Source: an uncultured Prevotella sp.
Lineage (GTDB): Bacteria; Bacteroidota; Bacteroidia; Bacteroidales; Bacteroidaceae
Assembly: GCA_900552675.1 (NCBI GenBank)
Contig: USAI01000016.1
Span: 1-35,697 of the forward strand
Length of the DNA: 35,697 nucleotides
Reading direction: 5' to 3'
This document shows positions 1 to 8,739 of the stretch, one piece after another; position 1 is the first letter of the stretch, and the number at the start of each line of letters is the position of its first letter. Below the pieces are notes generated by a model. It was not told the origin of the DNA. It worked only from the letters and a program-made list of their open reading frames with translations, and searched no databases. Both the position numbers and the translations under genes were made by a program.

Positions 1-182
1 TGCCGTATTCCATGGCTTCTTTCAAGGAGGTCATGGCAAGCACATACATCGCTAAATTAATTTTCGACAAGTGTCGGAGAATACCGAACCGAAAGTTAAT
101 TAGTCATACTGTCAAAGAACTCTTTGGCTGGGCAGCGTAAAGCCGCTTAGCCATTGTCTCAAATTTTAACGAACTATTGAGT
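1..182. other. Left-edge region without a supported gene
   Basis: No gene is supported here. On the minus strand an open frame runs off the left edge from an ATG at 49-47 (about 16 codons visible, beginning MYVLAMTSLKEAMEYG), which could be the N-terminus of a gene lying outside. On the plus strand a 35-codon frame from ATG 33 ends at TAA 138-140, but the purine-rich AAGGAGG at 24-30 is only 2 nt from its ATG, too close for a normal ribosome site. Bases 127-150 can fold weakly (GGCT with AGCC). CTCAA at 159-163 can pair with TTGAG at 177-181 just before the next gene. Confidence 0.3.
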
Positions 183-1271
183 ATGAAGAATAAGATATTA
201 ATATTTTTGATGATGTTTTTGTGCATACAGGTCAATGCGCAGCAACGCAGAAAAGCCGTAACCCAACGTCGGACGACAACATCTGTAAAGAAGAATAATC
301 CGCAAGCAATAAAAAAGACGCGAAAAGTTGGAGAAGATGGATTCATTTGGTATGAACTTCGGAAAGGAGGCCTTTATGGGGCAGCAGATATAGATGGGAA
401 GACTATAATTCCGATAAAGTATACAGGTCTTGACTATTGGTGCAATTCTCATAACGGAACTCATTATTTCAAAGTTAAAAATGGTGACTACAAAGGAGTA
501 TATACCCGTAGAGGCAGTTGCATAATGTCACCTGACAAACATTTTACAGATGTAACTATATATTCTGAAGAACAAAGTGGCAAGGTCTATCTTTATGCAA
601 CATGCGAAAACAATTTCGGAGAAAAAGGACTTTACGACATAAGAGGAAATGAAGTTATAGCACCAGGAAACTATGAATACCCACATATAATGAAATATTC
701 AGATGATGATTTAGCATTTATTCTTTATGCTAAGGGCGGATTGTATGGTGCTTACGACTTGAATGGTAACTTGTTAACCAAGCCTGTGGCAACTGCTTAT
801 ATTGAAGTCTATAAAGACAAGATTGAGATTGTAAACCATAAAGGAAAAGATGATTATGACTCGAAATATATCTACGGCTCCTATTCTGAAGACACAAGAT
901 TTGATTATGACAATTATGACGGGTTATATAGTCCATTCAAAAGCTACAAATCAAGTTCGTCAAGCAGTTCGTCCTCGTCATCAAGTTCCTCATCAAGCAA
1001 TTCGTCCTCGTCTTCAAGTTCCTCATCAAGCAATTCGTCCTCGTCTTCAAGTTCCTCTTCTGCGCCAACAGTTACAACACGTCAGTTACAGCCAGTACAA
1101 GAATGGAATCCATGTTTAGGATGTGGTGGAACGGGATTGTGCACATATTGCCAAGGAAAAGGTAAAAGATGGTATGGTAATAGCTATGAGAATTGTATAA
1201 CTTGCCATGGTAGTATGTATTGTCAACAATGCTATGGAAGAAAGGGTTATTATACGACAGTTTATAGATGA
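183..1271 (+). CDS. Secreted WG-repeat-like protein with Ser-rich linker and DnaJ-type Cys-rich tail
   Basis: This encodes a 362-residue exported protein. I start it at ATG 183 because that gives a clean signal peptide (MKNKILIFLMMFLCIQVNAQ); a TTG two codons earlier is less likely. Residues ~50-220 contain several imperfect repeats of the WG/KWG type (phrases such as GGLYGAADIDGK and GGLYGAYDLNGN), expected to form short beta units. A run of about 35 Ser with a few Asn follows (residues ~257-293). The last ~55 residues hold CxxCxGxG-like motifs (CLGCGGTG, CTYCQGKG, CITCHGS, CQQCYGRKG), resembling the zinc-binding repeats of DnaJ. The linker is built from 33-bp tandem repeats. Base composition is AT-rich compared with the genes after 1.6 kb, so it may be accessory DNA. 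Function is unknown; zinc binding and a periplasmic or surface location are inferences. Confidence 0.8.
   Translation: MKNKILIFLMMFLCIQVNAQQRRKAVTQRRTTTSVKKNNPQAIKKTRKVGEDGFIWYELRKGGLYGAADIDGKTIIPIKYTGLDYWCNSHNGTHYFKVKNGDYKGVYTRRGSCIMSPDKHFTDVTIYSEEQSGKVYLYATCENNFGEKGLYDIRGNEVIAPGNYEYPHIMKYSDDDLAFILYAKGGLYGAYDLNGNLLTKPVATAYIEVYKDKIEIVNHKGKDDYDSKYIYGSYSEDTRFDYDNYDGLYSPFKSYKSSSSSSSSSSSSSSSSNSSSSSSSSSSNSSSSSSSSSAPTVTTRQLQPVQEWNPCLGCGGTGLCTYCQGKGKRWYGNSYENCITCHGSMYCQQCYGRKGYYTTVYR
963..1061 (+). repeat. Three in-frame 33-bp tandem repeats encoding the Ser linker
   Basis: Copies lie at 963-995, 996-1028 and 1029-1061. Each starts AGCARTTCGTCCTCG and encodes eleven residues, nearly all Ser. The period is exactly 11 codons and in frame, so gain or loss of a unit changes linker length without breaking the gene. 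Confidence 0.9.
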
Positions 1272-1410
1272 TGCATCGGCCCTGTAAAAGTTTTATTGCG
1301 GGTCACTATTAAGGCTGTTCTCATATTTCATACGGATCTCATTCGTCTCATATTCAAGGTATAACTACGATGATAGTTCTTAAGAATATTTGCGAGATGT
1401 AAAAGTATTT

Positions 1411-1452
1411 GGGAGGTGACGCATCAAGGTTTGCGTCCCTCCCTTAATATTT
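1411..1452 (+). terminator. Intrinsic terminator downstream of the WG-repeat gene
   Basis: GGGAGGTGACGCA (1411-1423) pairs with TGCGTCCCTCCC (1432-1443), with a single bulged T and an 8-nt loop. TTAATATTTT follows. It lies 140 bp after the stop codon, so the transcript would have a long 3' end. Confidence 0.7.
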
Positions 1453-1609
1453 TATCTACTCAAGCCTTTCCTCTTCATTGGTTTCATCATCTTTGTAGCT
1501 TGCCGCAAACACCGTCTTATCCATTCTATCTCATCTTCGTCCTTCTCACGTCCCCCGTCTTTGGTGTCGATACCATAAGGTTAAACATTCATTATACATT
1601 GGTAGGCGC

Positions 1610-1640
1610 TTTGTGCGAACGATTTTTTTTTGTAAGTTTG
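1610..1640 (+). promoter_or_regulatory. Bacteroidota-type promoter of the dipeptidase gene
   Basis: The -33 TTTG is at 1610-1613 and the -7 TAAGTTTG at 1633-1640, with a 19-nt spacer. Bacteroidota transcripts usually begin about 7 nt after this box, which would fall at or inside the ATG at 1645, so the mRNA may be leaderless. Confidence 0.65.
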
Positions 1641-1644
1641 CAGC

Positions 1645-2331
1645 ATGAAACACATTCTTCATATTATTTGTCTCGCTTTTTGCCTCACCGCTATGGCCGC
1701 CTACGGCACCGAGGGCAAGAAGCCGAGCGCCACAGCAAGAAAAATGGAGCGGGCGGGGTATGTAAACATACAGAAAGCCAACCCCACGATACACGTATCA
1801 CTGATGTATGCTCGCGCCGACAACTTCACAGGGCGCGTGCTATACACCGACCTACGTGAAGCCTATCTGCACCCCAAGGCGGCAGCCGCCCTGGTGAAAG
1901 CTCAAAAACGACTGAAGCAACTGCGCCCCGACCTCAGCCTAAAGGTGTATGACGCGGCACGACCCATGCACATACAGCAAACCATGTGGAACGTGGTGCG
2001 TGGCACAAAGAAAGACATCTATGTAAGCAACCCCGCCCATGGGGGCGGTATGCACAACTATGGCTTGGCGGTAGATATCACGCTGTGCGACGCCAAGGGC
2101 GACACGCTCGACATGGGCACAAAAATCGACTATATGGGCAAGGCGGCACACATCAACCAAGAAGACCTGTTGGTGCGCCAGCACCGCATCAGCAAGCAGG
2201 CACAACGCAACCGCCAACTGCTGCGCCAGGTGATGCGCTACGGGGGCTTCATGCCGCTGCGCACTGAGTGGTGGCACTTCAACCTGGTGTCGCGCGCCAC
2301 AGCAAAGAGATATTATAAACCCATACCCTAA
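1645..2331 (+). CDS. D-alanyl-D-alanine dipeptidase (VanX/DdpX type, peptidase M15D)
   Basis: This is a zinc peptidase that hydrolyses the D-Ala-D-Ala dipeptide. The 228-residue protein has a signal peptide (first ~21 residues), placing it in the periplasm or envelope. The family's metal and catalytic signature is present: HxxxxxxD as HNYGLAVD (His137, Asp144), and EWWHF with catalytic Glu208 and metal ligand His211. Arg106 in AARP matches the conserved Arg of VanX. There are no vanH or vanA neighbours, so glycopeptide resistance is not indicated; muropeptide salvage or cell-wall turnover is the likelier role. The next gene follows after 21 bp. Confidence 0.88.
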   Translation: MKHILHIICLAFCLTAMAAYGTEGKKPSATARKMERAGYVNIQKANPTIHVSLMYARADNFTGRVLYTDLREAYLHPKAAAALVKAQKRLKQLRPDLSLKVYDAARPMHIQQTMWNVVRGTKKDIYVSNPAHGGGMHNYGLAVDITLCDAKGDTLDMGTKIDYMGKAAHINQEDLLVRQHRISKQAQRNRQLLRQVMRYGGFMPLRTEWWHFNLVSRATAKRYYKPIP

Positions 2332-2352
2332 CCCCCACCCCACACACGCCGC

Positions 2353-3651
2353 ATGACCAACGATAACACCTTATTATATATAAAGGAGCATCGAAACGAC
2401 GATGTGCGCCAACTGGCCCTACAGGCGCCACGCAACACCGACATCGACCTACCTTTCGCCCTCGACCAGATAGCTGGATGGCAGACGGCGCGACATAAGT
2501 TGCCCACATGGGCGACCACCGACGGCCTTATCTATCCGCCCCATCTATCAATGGAGCAATGCTCGTCAGAACAAATGGCACAATATAAGGTAGAGGTGCT
2601 GCGACACATTTTTTCATCGGCAGCGCCGCAAGCCACTGAAGAGGCAGCACAAGCCACAGAAGCGCAACAGACAGAAGGCAGCGAGCAGATGACGAGCATG
2701 GTAGACCTCACGGGCGGCTTCGGTGTCGACTTCTCTTACCTCGCCCCGCATTTTGCCCATGCCACGTATGTAGAGCGTAACGCTCGCCTCTGCCAAGGGG
2801 CCGAGCACAACTTTGCGTTGCTGGGCCTGAGCCACGCACGGGTGGTGTGTGCCGAGGCCGAACAGTATATCGACGAGATGCAACCCGTAAGCCTCATCTA
2901 CCTCGACCCCGCCCGACGCGACGCACAAGGCGGCAAGACGGTGGCCATAGCGCAATGCACCCCCGACGTGGCGGCACTACTGCCACTACTGCTGAAAAAG
3001 GCTCAGGCGGTAATGGTGAAGTTGTCGCCCATGCTCGACTGGCACAAAGCCATCGTTGACCTAAACAACCACATTGCCTCTATCGACATTGTGGCCACAC
3101 ATGGCGAGTGTAAAGAGCTGCTGCTGGTGCTGCGCCCACAGCAAAGCCAAGAGGTGAGGGTAACGTGTGTGAACGATGCGCAACGCTTCAGTTTCAGCAC
3201 CGCCACGCCCTATGCCTTGCCCGTGCCCTTGGCTCAGCCACTGCTACAGGCCGACGAGAAGTGGCGCAACACGCAAGGCACACTATACCTTTTCGAGCCT
3301 AACGCCGCCATCATGAAGGCGGGATGCTTTGCCGCTCTGGCACAAACCTATGGTGTGCGAGCAGTAGGCGCAAACAGCCACCTCTTTGTGGCCGACCACG
3401 ACATCAGCCATTTCCCTGGCCGACGCTTTGCCGTTACGGCCTTATCAACGCTAAACAAACAGGCACTAAAGACGGTATTGGCGGGCGTAACACAGGCCAA
3501 CGTGGCGGTGCGCAACTTTCCGCTCACAGCCGAGGCGCTACGCAAAAAACTGAAGTTGCGCGACGGCTCTGACCGCTATCTCTTTGCCACCACCGACACG
3601 GCGGGCACGCGCCTGCTGTTCTGCTGCCAGCAAGCCGTAAAACAAGGCTAA
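2353..3651 (+). CDS. SAM-dependent methyltransferase with THUMP-like C-terminal domain
   Basis: This is a class I SAM-dependent methyltransferase of 432 residues. The SAM-binding motif I is VDLTGGFGVDF (from residue 117), an acidic motif sits at LIYLDPARRD (Asp185), and a later core strand is VKLSPMLD (from 222). The C-terminal ~100 residues match what I know of the THUMP-like domain found with this enzyme in Bacteroidota; the DPAR motif and that domain suggest an RNA substrate, which is inference. A Gln/Glu/Ala-rich insert lies at about residues 92-113. It probably shares a transcript with the upstream dipeptidase gene (21-bp gap). Confidence 0.78.
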   Translation: MTNDNTLLYIKEHRNDDVRQLALQAPRNTDIDLPFALDQIAGWQTARHKLPTWATTDGLIYPPHLSMEQCSSEQMAQYKVEVLRHIFSSAAPQATEEAAQATEAQQTEGSEQMTSMVDLTGGFGVDFSYLAPHFAHATYVERNARLCQGAEHNFALLGLSHARVVCAEAEQYIDEMQPVSLIYLDPARRDAQGGKTVAIAQCTPDVAALLPLLLKKAQAVMVKLSPMLDWHKAIVDLNNHIASIDIVATHGECKELLLVLRPQQSQEVRVTCVNDAQRFSFSTATPYALPVPLAQPLLQADEKWRNTQGTLYLFEPNAAIMKAGCFAALAQTYGVRAVGANSHLFVADHDISHFPGRRFAVTALSTLNKQALKTVLAGVTQANVAVRNFPLTAEALRKKLKLRDGSDRYLFATTDTAGTRLLFCCQQAVKQG

Positions 3652-3694
3652 CTGTCGGGTTACTTGGCAGTTGACGGGTTTTTCGCCCTTTTTG

Positions 3695-3726
3695 TTTGCG
3701 TTTTTGCTACATTATTGTTAATTTTG
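3695..3726 (+). promoter_or_regulatory. Promoter of the GNAT-like gene
   Basis: The -33 TTTG at 3695-3698 and -7 TAATTTTG at 3719-3726 are separated by 20 nt. The predicted start near 3733 leaves a short leader before ATG 3756. Confidence 0.65.
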
Positions 3727-3755
3727 CAGTTTCAGAACAATACTTACTACACATA

Positions 3756-4913
3756 ATGTCATCAGTACAAATTAAAAAAGTGGAAACAAAAGCCGACCTG
3801 CGTCGCTTCATCGACTTCCACTACGACCTTTATAAAGGCAACGCCTACGATGCACCCAACCTCTTCAGCGACGATATGAACACGCTGAGCAAAGACCGCA
3901 ATGCAGCATTCGACTTCTGCACGGCCGAATATTTCTTGGCCTACAAAGACAATAAGATTGTGGGACGCGTGGCCGCCATCATCAACAACAGTGCTAACAC
4001 AAAGTGGGACCGCAAGGCGGTGCGCTTCGGATGGATCGACTTCGTGGATGACATCGAGGTGTCGACAGCGCTGCTAAACGCTGTAGAAGACTATGGCCGA
4101 CAGAACGGAATGACAGAGGTGATAGGCCCGCTCGGCTTCACCGACATGGATCCTGAAGGTATGCTCACCGCTGGCTTCGACCAGCTGGGCACACAGGCCA
4201 CCATCTACAACTATCCCTACTACCCCGAGCACATGGAGCGCATGGGGGGCTGGGAGAAAGATAACGACTATGTAGAATATAAGCTGTTTGTGCCCGAACA
4301 GATACCCGAAAAGTATACCAAGGTGGCCGAGATGATACAGAAGCGCTACAACCTGCGGGTAAAGAAACTGAAGCGCAACGAGATTTTCGGCAAAGACGGA
4401 TACGGACAGAAAATTTTCGACATCATCAACGCCACGTTTAAAGACCTCTACGGATATTCTACCCTCACACAGCGACAGATTGACCAGTATGTGAAGATGT
4501 ATCTACCCATGATCGACCTGGACTTGGTGACACTGATAGAAGACTGGAGCACACCCGAACATCCACTCGTCGGTGTGGGCATCACGCTGCCGTCGCTCAC
4601 ACGCGCACTGCAGAAGTGTCGTCGTGGCCGACTGTTCCCCTTCGGATGGATACATATATTGAAGGCGCTGAAGTGTCATAAAACAAACATTGTCGACCTG
4701 CTGCTGGTGGGCGTCTTGCCCGAATATCGCTCGAAGGGTGCCAACGCGCTGCTGTTCTACGACCTCATACCGCGCTATCAGGCATACGGCTTTGAGTGGG
4801 GCGAGACACACGTAGAGATGGAAACCAACGAAAAGGTGCAAGGACAATGGCAATATCTGGAGCGCGAATGTCATAAGCGTCGCAGATGCTATAAAAAGAG
4901 CATCGGCCTATAA
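3756..4913 (+). CDS. GNAT-fold N-acetyltransferase-like protein
   Basis: This encodes a 385-residue protein of a type common and conserved in Bacteroidota and usually annotated as a GNAT-family N-acetyltransferase. An upstream in-frame start exists at 3696, but it lies before the promoter, so ATG 3756 (MSSVQIKKVETK) is chosen. The N-terminal half contains a GNAT-like strand and helix arrangement around YFLAYKDNKIVGRVAAIINN (residues ~54-73). The C-terminal half has a second one ending in LLLVGVLPEYRSKGANALLFYDL, where the EYRSKG stretch resembles an acetyl-CoA pyrophosphate loop. A tandem GNAT fold is likely; the substrate is unknown. ParE follows after 30 bp. Confidence 0.7.
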   Translation: MSSVQIKKVETKADLRRFIDFHYDLYKGNAYDAPNLFSDDMNTLSKDRNAAFDFCTAEYFLAYKDNKIVGRVAAIINNSANTKWDRKAVRFGWIDFVDDIEVSTALLNAVEDYGRQNGMTEVIGPLGFTDMDPEGMLTAGFDQLGTQATIYNYPYYPEHMERMGGWEKDNDYVEYKLFVPEQIPEKYTKVAEMIQKRYNLRVKKLKRNEIFGKDGYGQKIFDIINATFKDLYGYSTLTQRQIDQYVKMYLPMIDLDLVTLIEDWSTPEHPLVGVGITLPSLTRALQKCRRGRLFPFGWIHILKALKCHKTNIVDLLLVGVLPEYRSKGANALLFYDLIPRYQAYGFEWGETHVEMETNEKVQGQWQYLERECHKRRRCYKKSIGL

Positions 4914-4943
4914 AAAAGAACTATAAGAGAAGGGCTATTAACT

Positions 4944-6905
4944 ATGGAAGAGCAAAATAATCAACCTACGGCACAGTATACCGACGACAACATTCGACAC
5001 CTCTCTGACATGGAGCACGTGCGCACCCGACCCGGCATGTATATCGGCCGACTGGGCGACGGCAACCTGCCTGAGGATGGCATCTATGTGCTGCTGAAAG
5101 AGGTGATTGACAACTCGATTGACGAGTTTAAGATGAACGCCGGAAAACGTATCGAGGTAGACATCGACGATAACATGGCCGTGAGCGTGCGCGACTACGG
5201 ACGCGGTATTCCGCAAGGCAAACTGGTGGAAGCCGTGAGCGTGCTCAACACTGGCGGCAAGTACGACTCGAAAGCCTTTAAGAAAAGCGTGGGCCTAAAC
5301 GGCGTGGGCGTAAAGGCCGTGAACGCGCTGAGCGAACGTTTCGAGGTGAAATCGTATCGCGATGGCAAGGTGCGCTCGCTGGTGTTTGAACGGGGCATCT
5401 TACAGAAAGATACCACCAAGAAGACCGACGACGAGAACGGCACCTACATCTACTTCCGCCCCGACGCAACGCTCTTCACGGGCTACCGTTTCCACGATGA
5501 CATTGTGGAAACCATGCTGCGCAACTATACTTACCTCAACTCGGGCCTCACCATCATGTATAATGGCCGACGCATCCTCTCGCGCAATGGCTTGGAAGAC
5601 TTGCTCAACGACACCATGACCAACGAGGGCCTCTACCCCATCATACACATCAAGGGCGAAGATATTGAGATAGCCTTCACACATACTAACCAGTATGGCG
5701 AAGAGTATCACTCGTTTGTAAACGGACAGCACACCACACAGGGCGGCACACACCAAAGCGCCTTTAAAGAGCATATAGCACGCACCATCAAAGAGTTTTT
5801 CGGCAAAAACTATGAGTATGGCGACATACGCAACGGACTGGTGGCGGCCATCGCCCTGAACGTTGAAGAGCCTATGTTTGAAAGTCAAACAAAAATTAAG
5901 TTGGGCTCGCTACAAATGGCACCTGGCGGCGACAGCATCAACAAATATGTGGGCGACTTTGTGAAACGCGAGGTTGACAACTATCTGCATATTCATGCCG
6001 ATGTGGCCGAGGTGATGAAACAGAAGATTGAAGAAAGCGAAAAGGAACGCAAGGCAATGGCTGGCGTAACAAAACTGGCGCGCGAACGTGCTAAGAAGGC
6101 CAACCTGCACAACCGCAAACTGCGCGACTGCCGCATACACTATTCTGACACAAAGAACGACCGCAAAGAGGAAAGTTCGATATTTATCACCGAGGGCGAC
6201 TCGGCCAGCGGTTCTATCACCAAGAGTCGCGACGTAAACACACAGGCCGTGTTCTCGCTGCGTGGAAAGCCCCTCAACTCGTTCGGACTCACCAAAAAGG
6301 TGGTGTATGAGAACGAGGAGTTTAACCTCTTACAGGCGGCACTCGACATTGAAGAGGGCCTCGACACGCTGCGCTACAACAAGGTGATTGTGGCCACCGA
6401 TGCCGATGTTGATGGCATGCACATTCGTTTGCTCATCATCACCTTCTTCTTACAGTTCTTCCCCGAACTTATCAAGAAAGGGCACGTATATGTATTGCAA
6501 ACGCCGCTGTTCCGCGTGCGCAACCGTCGCACCAAGATTAAGAACAAAAAGGCCATAGCCGAGGCCGATGCCAAGATGGGTAAAAAGGAGCGTAAGGGCG
6601 ACTTCATCACCCACTACTGTTATAGCGACGAAGAACGACAGAAGGCTATCAAGGCACTGGGCCCCGACCCAGAGATTACACGATTTAAAGGTCTGGGCGA
6701 AATCTCGCCCGACGAGTTTGTTCACTTCATCGGTCCCGATATGCGTTTGGAACAGGTTACGCTGCACAAAACTGACCAGGTGCAGAAGTTGCTGGCCTAC
6801 TATATGGGCAAGAACACACCCGAACGCCAAAACTTCATCATCGACAACCTGGTGGTAGAGGAAGACCTGCCCGAGGAAGATAAAGAAAACCGCGACGACG
6901 ATTAA
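4944..6905 (+). CDS. parE: DNA topoisomerase IV subunit B (ParE)
   Basis: This is the ATPase/TOPRIM subunit of a type IIA topoisomerase, 653 residues, a normal ParE length. The GHKL ATPase site is visible: EVIDNSIDE (around residues 51-59), the DYGRGIP loop and the glycine lid GLNGVGVKAVNAL. The TOPRIM metal-binding motifs are EGDSASGS (417-424) and DADVDG (486-491), followed by FKGLGEIS near residue 578. I call it ParE rather than GyrB by length and by similarity to the Bacteroidota topoisomerase IV type. The C-terminus is strongly acidic. parC is not adjacent in this window. The next gene starts 12 bp later, so cotranscription is likely. Confidence 0.9.
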   Translation: MEEQNNQPTAQYTDDNIRHLSDMEHVRTRPGMYIGRLGDGNLPEDGIYVLLKEVIDNSIDEFKMNAGKRIEVDIDDNMAVSVRDYGRGIPQGKLVEAVSVLNTGGKYDSKAFKKSVGLNGVGVKAVNALSERFEVKSYRDGKVRSLVFERGILQKDTTKKTDDENGTYIYFRPDATLFTGYRFHDDIVETMLRNYTYLNSGLTIMYNGRRILSRNGLEDLLNDTMTNEGLYPIIHIKGEDIEIAFTHTNQYGEEYHSFVNGQHTTQGGTHQSAFKEHIARTIKEFFGKNYEYGDIRNGLVAAIALNVEEPMFESQTKIKLGSLQMAPGGDSINKYVGDFVKREVDNYLHIHADVAEVMKQKIEESEKERKAMAGVTKLARERAKKANLHNRKLRDCRIHYSDTKNDRKEESSIFITEGDSASGSITKSRDVNTQAVFSLRGKPLNSFGLTKKVVYENEEFNLLQAALDIEEGLDTLRYNKVIVATDADVDGMHIRLLIITFFLQFFPELIKKGHVYVLQTPLFRVRNRRTKIKNKKAIAEADAKMGKKERKGDFITHYCYSDEERQKAIKALGPDPEITRFKGLGEISPDEFVHFIGPDMRLEQVTLHKTDQVQKLLAYYMGKNTPERQNFIIDNLVVEEDLPEEDKENRDDD

Positions 6906-6917
6906 TTGTTTTTCATT

Positions 6918-8555
6918 ATGCACAAAAACAGTAACAAACACTTACACCCCACAACACCATGCACCCTCAAGGTGCGTGTGGCAATGCTGCTGGCGCTGCT
7001 GGTGGCTTGCCTGAACTTACAGGCTCAGCTGCGCATCAACACGGGCGACGACAGCCCCATGCGCAAACTGCAAATTGCTGAGATGGCTATCAACAACCTG
7101 TATGTCGACTCGGTAGACGAGCAAAAGCTGGTTGAGGATGGCATACGCGGTATGCTGGAAAAACTCGACCCACACTCGTCATACACCACAGCCAAAGAAA
7201 CAAAGCAGATGAACGAGTCGTTGCAAGGGTCGTTTGAGGGTGTAGGCATACAGTTTAACGTGTCGCAAGATACACTCATGGTGATACAGCCCACACTGGG
7301 AGGCCCCTCTGAAAAGGTAGGCATCATGGCGGGCGACCGCATTGTAGCAGTAAACGACACGGCCATTGCGGGCGTAAAGATGGCGCGCGAAGAGATGATG
7401 CGTAGGCTGCGCGGGCCTAAGGGCACAAAGGTACACCTCACGGTGATACGTAAGGGCATTGCTGACCGCCTGTCCTTTACCGTGACACGCGACAAAATTC
7501 CTGTAAACACCGTCGACGCCGTGTATATGATACGTCCGGGCATAGGATATATACGCATTGGCAGTTTCGGTGCCACCACCTATAAAGAGTTTATGGATGG
7601 CGTTGCGAAACTGAAGAAAGAGGGCATGCGCGACCTTATTCTCGACTTGCAAGAAAATGGTGGCGGATATATGCAATCGGCCATTCAGATAGCAAACGAG
7701 TTTTTACAACGCAACGACCTCATTGTATATACAGAAGGCCGTAGCAGCCAACGACGCGAATATAAGGCGCAGGGCAACGGACAGCTGCTCGAGGGAAAGG
7801 TGATGGTGCTGGTGAACGAATATTCAGCATCGGCAGCCGAGATTGTGACAGGCGCGCTGCAAGATCAAGACCGCGCACAGGTGGTGGGCCGACGCTCGTT
7901 TGGCAAGGGCCTGGTGCAACGCCCCATCGAGTTTAAAGACGGATCGATGATACGTCTTACCATCGCCCACTATTACACGCCCACAGGTCGCTGCATACAA
8001 AAGCCTTACACCAAGGGCGACAAGGCCGACTATGCCATGGACATTGAGAAACGCTTTAAACATGGCGAGCTGTATAGCGCTGACAGTATTCACTTTGCCG
8101 ACTCGCTGCGCTATTACACCATACGCCAGCATCGCACCGTGTATGGCGGCGGTGGCATCATGCCCGACTACTTTGTGCCGCTCGACACCACTCAATACAC
8201 ACCGCTGCATCGACAGTTGGCAGCCAAGAGCTTCATCATCAACGCTTCGTTACGATACATTGACAGTCATCGTAAGGAGCTGAAGAAGAAATACAGCTCG
8301 TTTGAACAGTTTAAATCATCGTTTGAGGTGCCCAAAAGGGTGATCGACGGCATCTTTGAAGAAGCCGCAAAAGAAAAGGTTACGCCGAAAGACGATGCTG
8401 AACGCGAACGCACACTGCCACAACTGCGCCTACAACTGAAAGCTCTGGTGGCGCGCGACCTATGGGACATGAGCCAGTATTTTGCCATCATCAACGAAAG
8501 CAACCACGTGGTGCAAAAAGCTATCACGCTGATGACGGGCGAGGTGGCTAAATAA
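6918..8555 (+). CDS. S41-family C-terminal processing peptidase
   Basis: This is a periplasmic serine protease of the CtpA/Prc type, 545 residues from ATG 6918; a TTG at 6906 overlaps the parE stop region and is unlikely. The N-terminus carries a hydrophobic export segment (VAMLLALLVACLNLQAQ), and an alternative ATG at 6983 would give a shorter, more typical signal peptide. A PDZ domain covers about residues 80-170 (GVGIQF, GIMAGDRIVAVND). The catalytic dyad reads Ser305 in SASAAE and Lys330 in SFGKG, 25 residues apart as in E. coli Prc. It follows parE directly. A second S41 protease lies at 26337. Confidence 0.9.
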   Translation: MHKNSNKHLHPTTPCTLKVRVAMLLALLVACLNLQAQLRINTGDDSPMRKLQIAEMAINNLYVDSVDEQKLVEDGIRGMLEKLDPHSSYTTAKETKQMNESLQGSFEGVGIQFNVSQDTLMVIQPTLGGPSEKVGIMAGDRIVAVNDTAIAGVKMAREEMMRRLRGPKGTKVHLTVIRKGIADRLSFTVTRDKIPVNTVDAVYMIRPGIGYIRIGSFGATTYKEFMDGVAKLKKEGMRDLILDLQENGGGYMQSAIQIANEFLQRNDLIVYTEGRSSQRREYKAQGNGQLLEGKVMVLVNEYSASAAEIVTGALQDQDRAQVVGRRSFGKGLVQRPIEFKDGSMIRLTIAHYYTPTGRCIQKPYTKGDKADYAMDIEKRFKHGELYSADSIHFADSLRYYTIRQHRTVYGGGGIMPDYFVPLDTTQYTPLHRQLAAKSFIINASLRYIDSHRKELKKKYSSFEQFKSSFEVPKRVIDGIFEEAAKEKVTPKDDAERERTLPQLRLQLKALVARDLWDMSQYFAIINESNHVVQKAITLMTGEVAK

Positions 8556-8601
8556 ACAGCTGGACAGGCAACCGAGAAACAGCTGGACAGACAACCGAAC
8601 A
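8556..8601. repeat. Two 23-bp tandem repeats after the S41 stop codon
   Basis: ACAGCTGGACAG begins at 8556 and again at 8579, followed by CAACCGA in both, with a period of 23 bp. This may be a slip-duplicated 3' untranslated segment. Confidence 0.7.
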
Positions 8602-8604
8602 AAG

Positions 8605-8636
8605 GATGAACAAAGCTGAAACAAGCTTTTTTCATC
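8605..8636. terminator. Hairpin terminator after the parE-S41 unit
   Basis: GATGAA (8605-8610) pairs with TTCATC (8631-8636) and AAAGCT (8612-8617) with AGCTTT (8624-8629), with one internal mismatch and a 6-nt loop. The T-run is part of the right arm. It precedes the rimP promoter. Confidence 0.6.
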
Positions 8637-8663
8637 ACTGAAATAAAAAAATAATCACATATA

Positions 8664-8695
8664 TTTGTTTGCGTGCAGAAATATTCGTAACTTTG
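8664..8695 (+). promoter_or_regulatory. Promoter of rimP-nusA-infB
   Basis: TTTG at 8664-8667 and TAACTTTG at 8688-8695 are separated by 20 nt, an excellent match to the Bacteroidota housekeeping promoter. The predicted start is near 8702, giving a ~120-nt leader before rimP. Confidence 0.75.
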
Positions 8696-8709
8696 CACCA
8701 TTCAGTGGA

Positions 8710-8739
8710 ATGAGGGGCTCCGAGAGCTCCTCATTTTTT
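8710..8739 (+). terminator. Terminator hairpin in the rimP-nusA-infB leader (attenuator candidate)
   Basis: An 11-bp stem (8710-8720 with 8724-8734, one G-U pair, CGA loop) is followed by six T (8734-8739). It lies about 8 nt after the predicted transcription start and upstream of the operon it would control. A second helix, GGCGTGT (8760-8766) with ACACGCC (8802-8808), lies further along the leader. Confidence 0.75.

Larger units (their letters stand above)
1272..1644. other. 373-bp intergenic region with terminator and downstream promoter
   Basis: It holds the hairpin at 1411-1443 and the TAAGTTTG promoter at 1633-1640. Between them the sequence is pyrimidine-rich on the plus strand and shows no supported gene. 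Confidence 0.6.

Noticed and set aside
33..140. 35-codon plus-strand frame with AAGGAGG nearby
   Set aside because: The spacing to the ATG is only 2 nt and Bacteroidota do not rely on such sites; no family likeness.
1645..2331. Vancomycin resistance gene cluster around the VanX-like gene
   Set aside because: No ligase, dehydrogenase or VanRS genes are adjacent; a housekeeping cell-wall role fits better.
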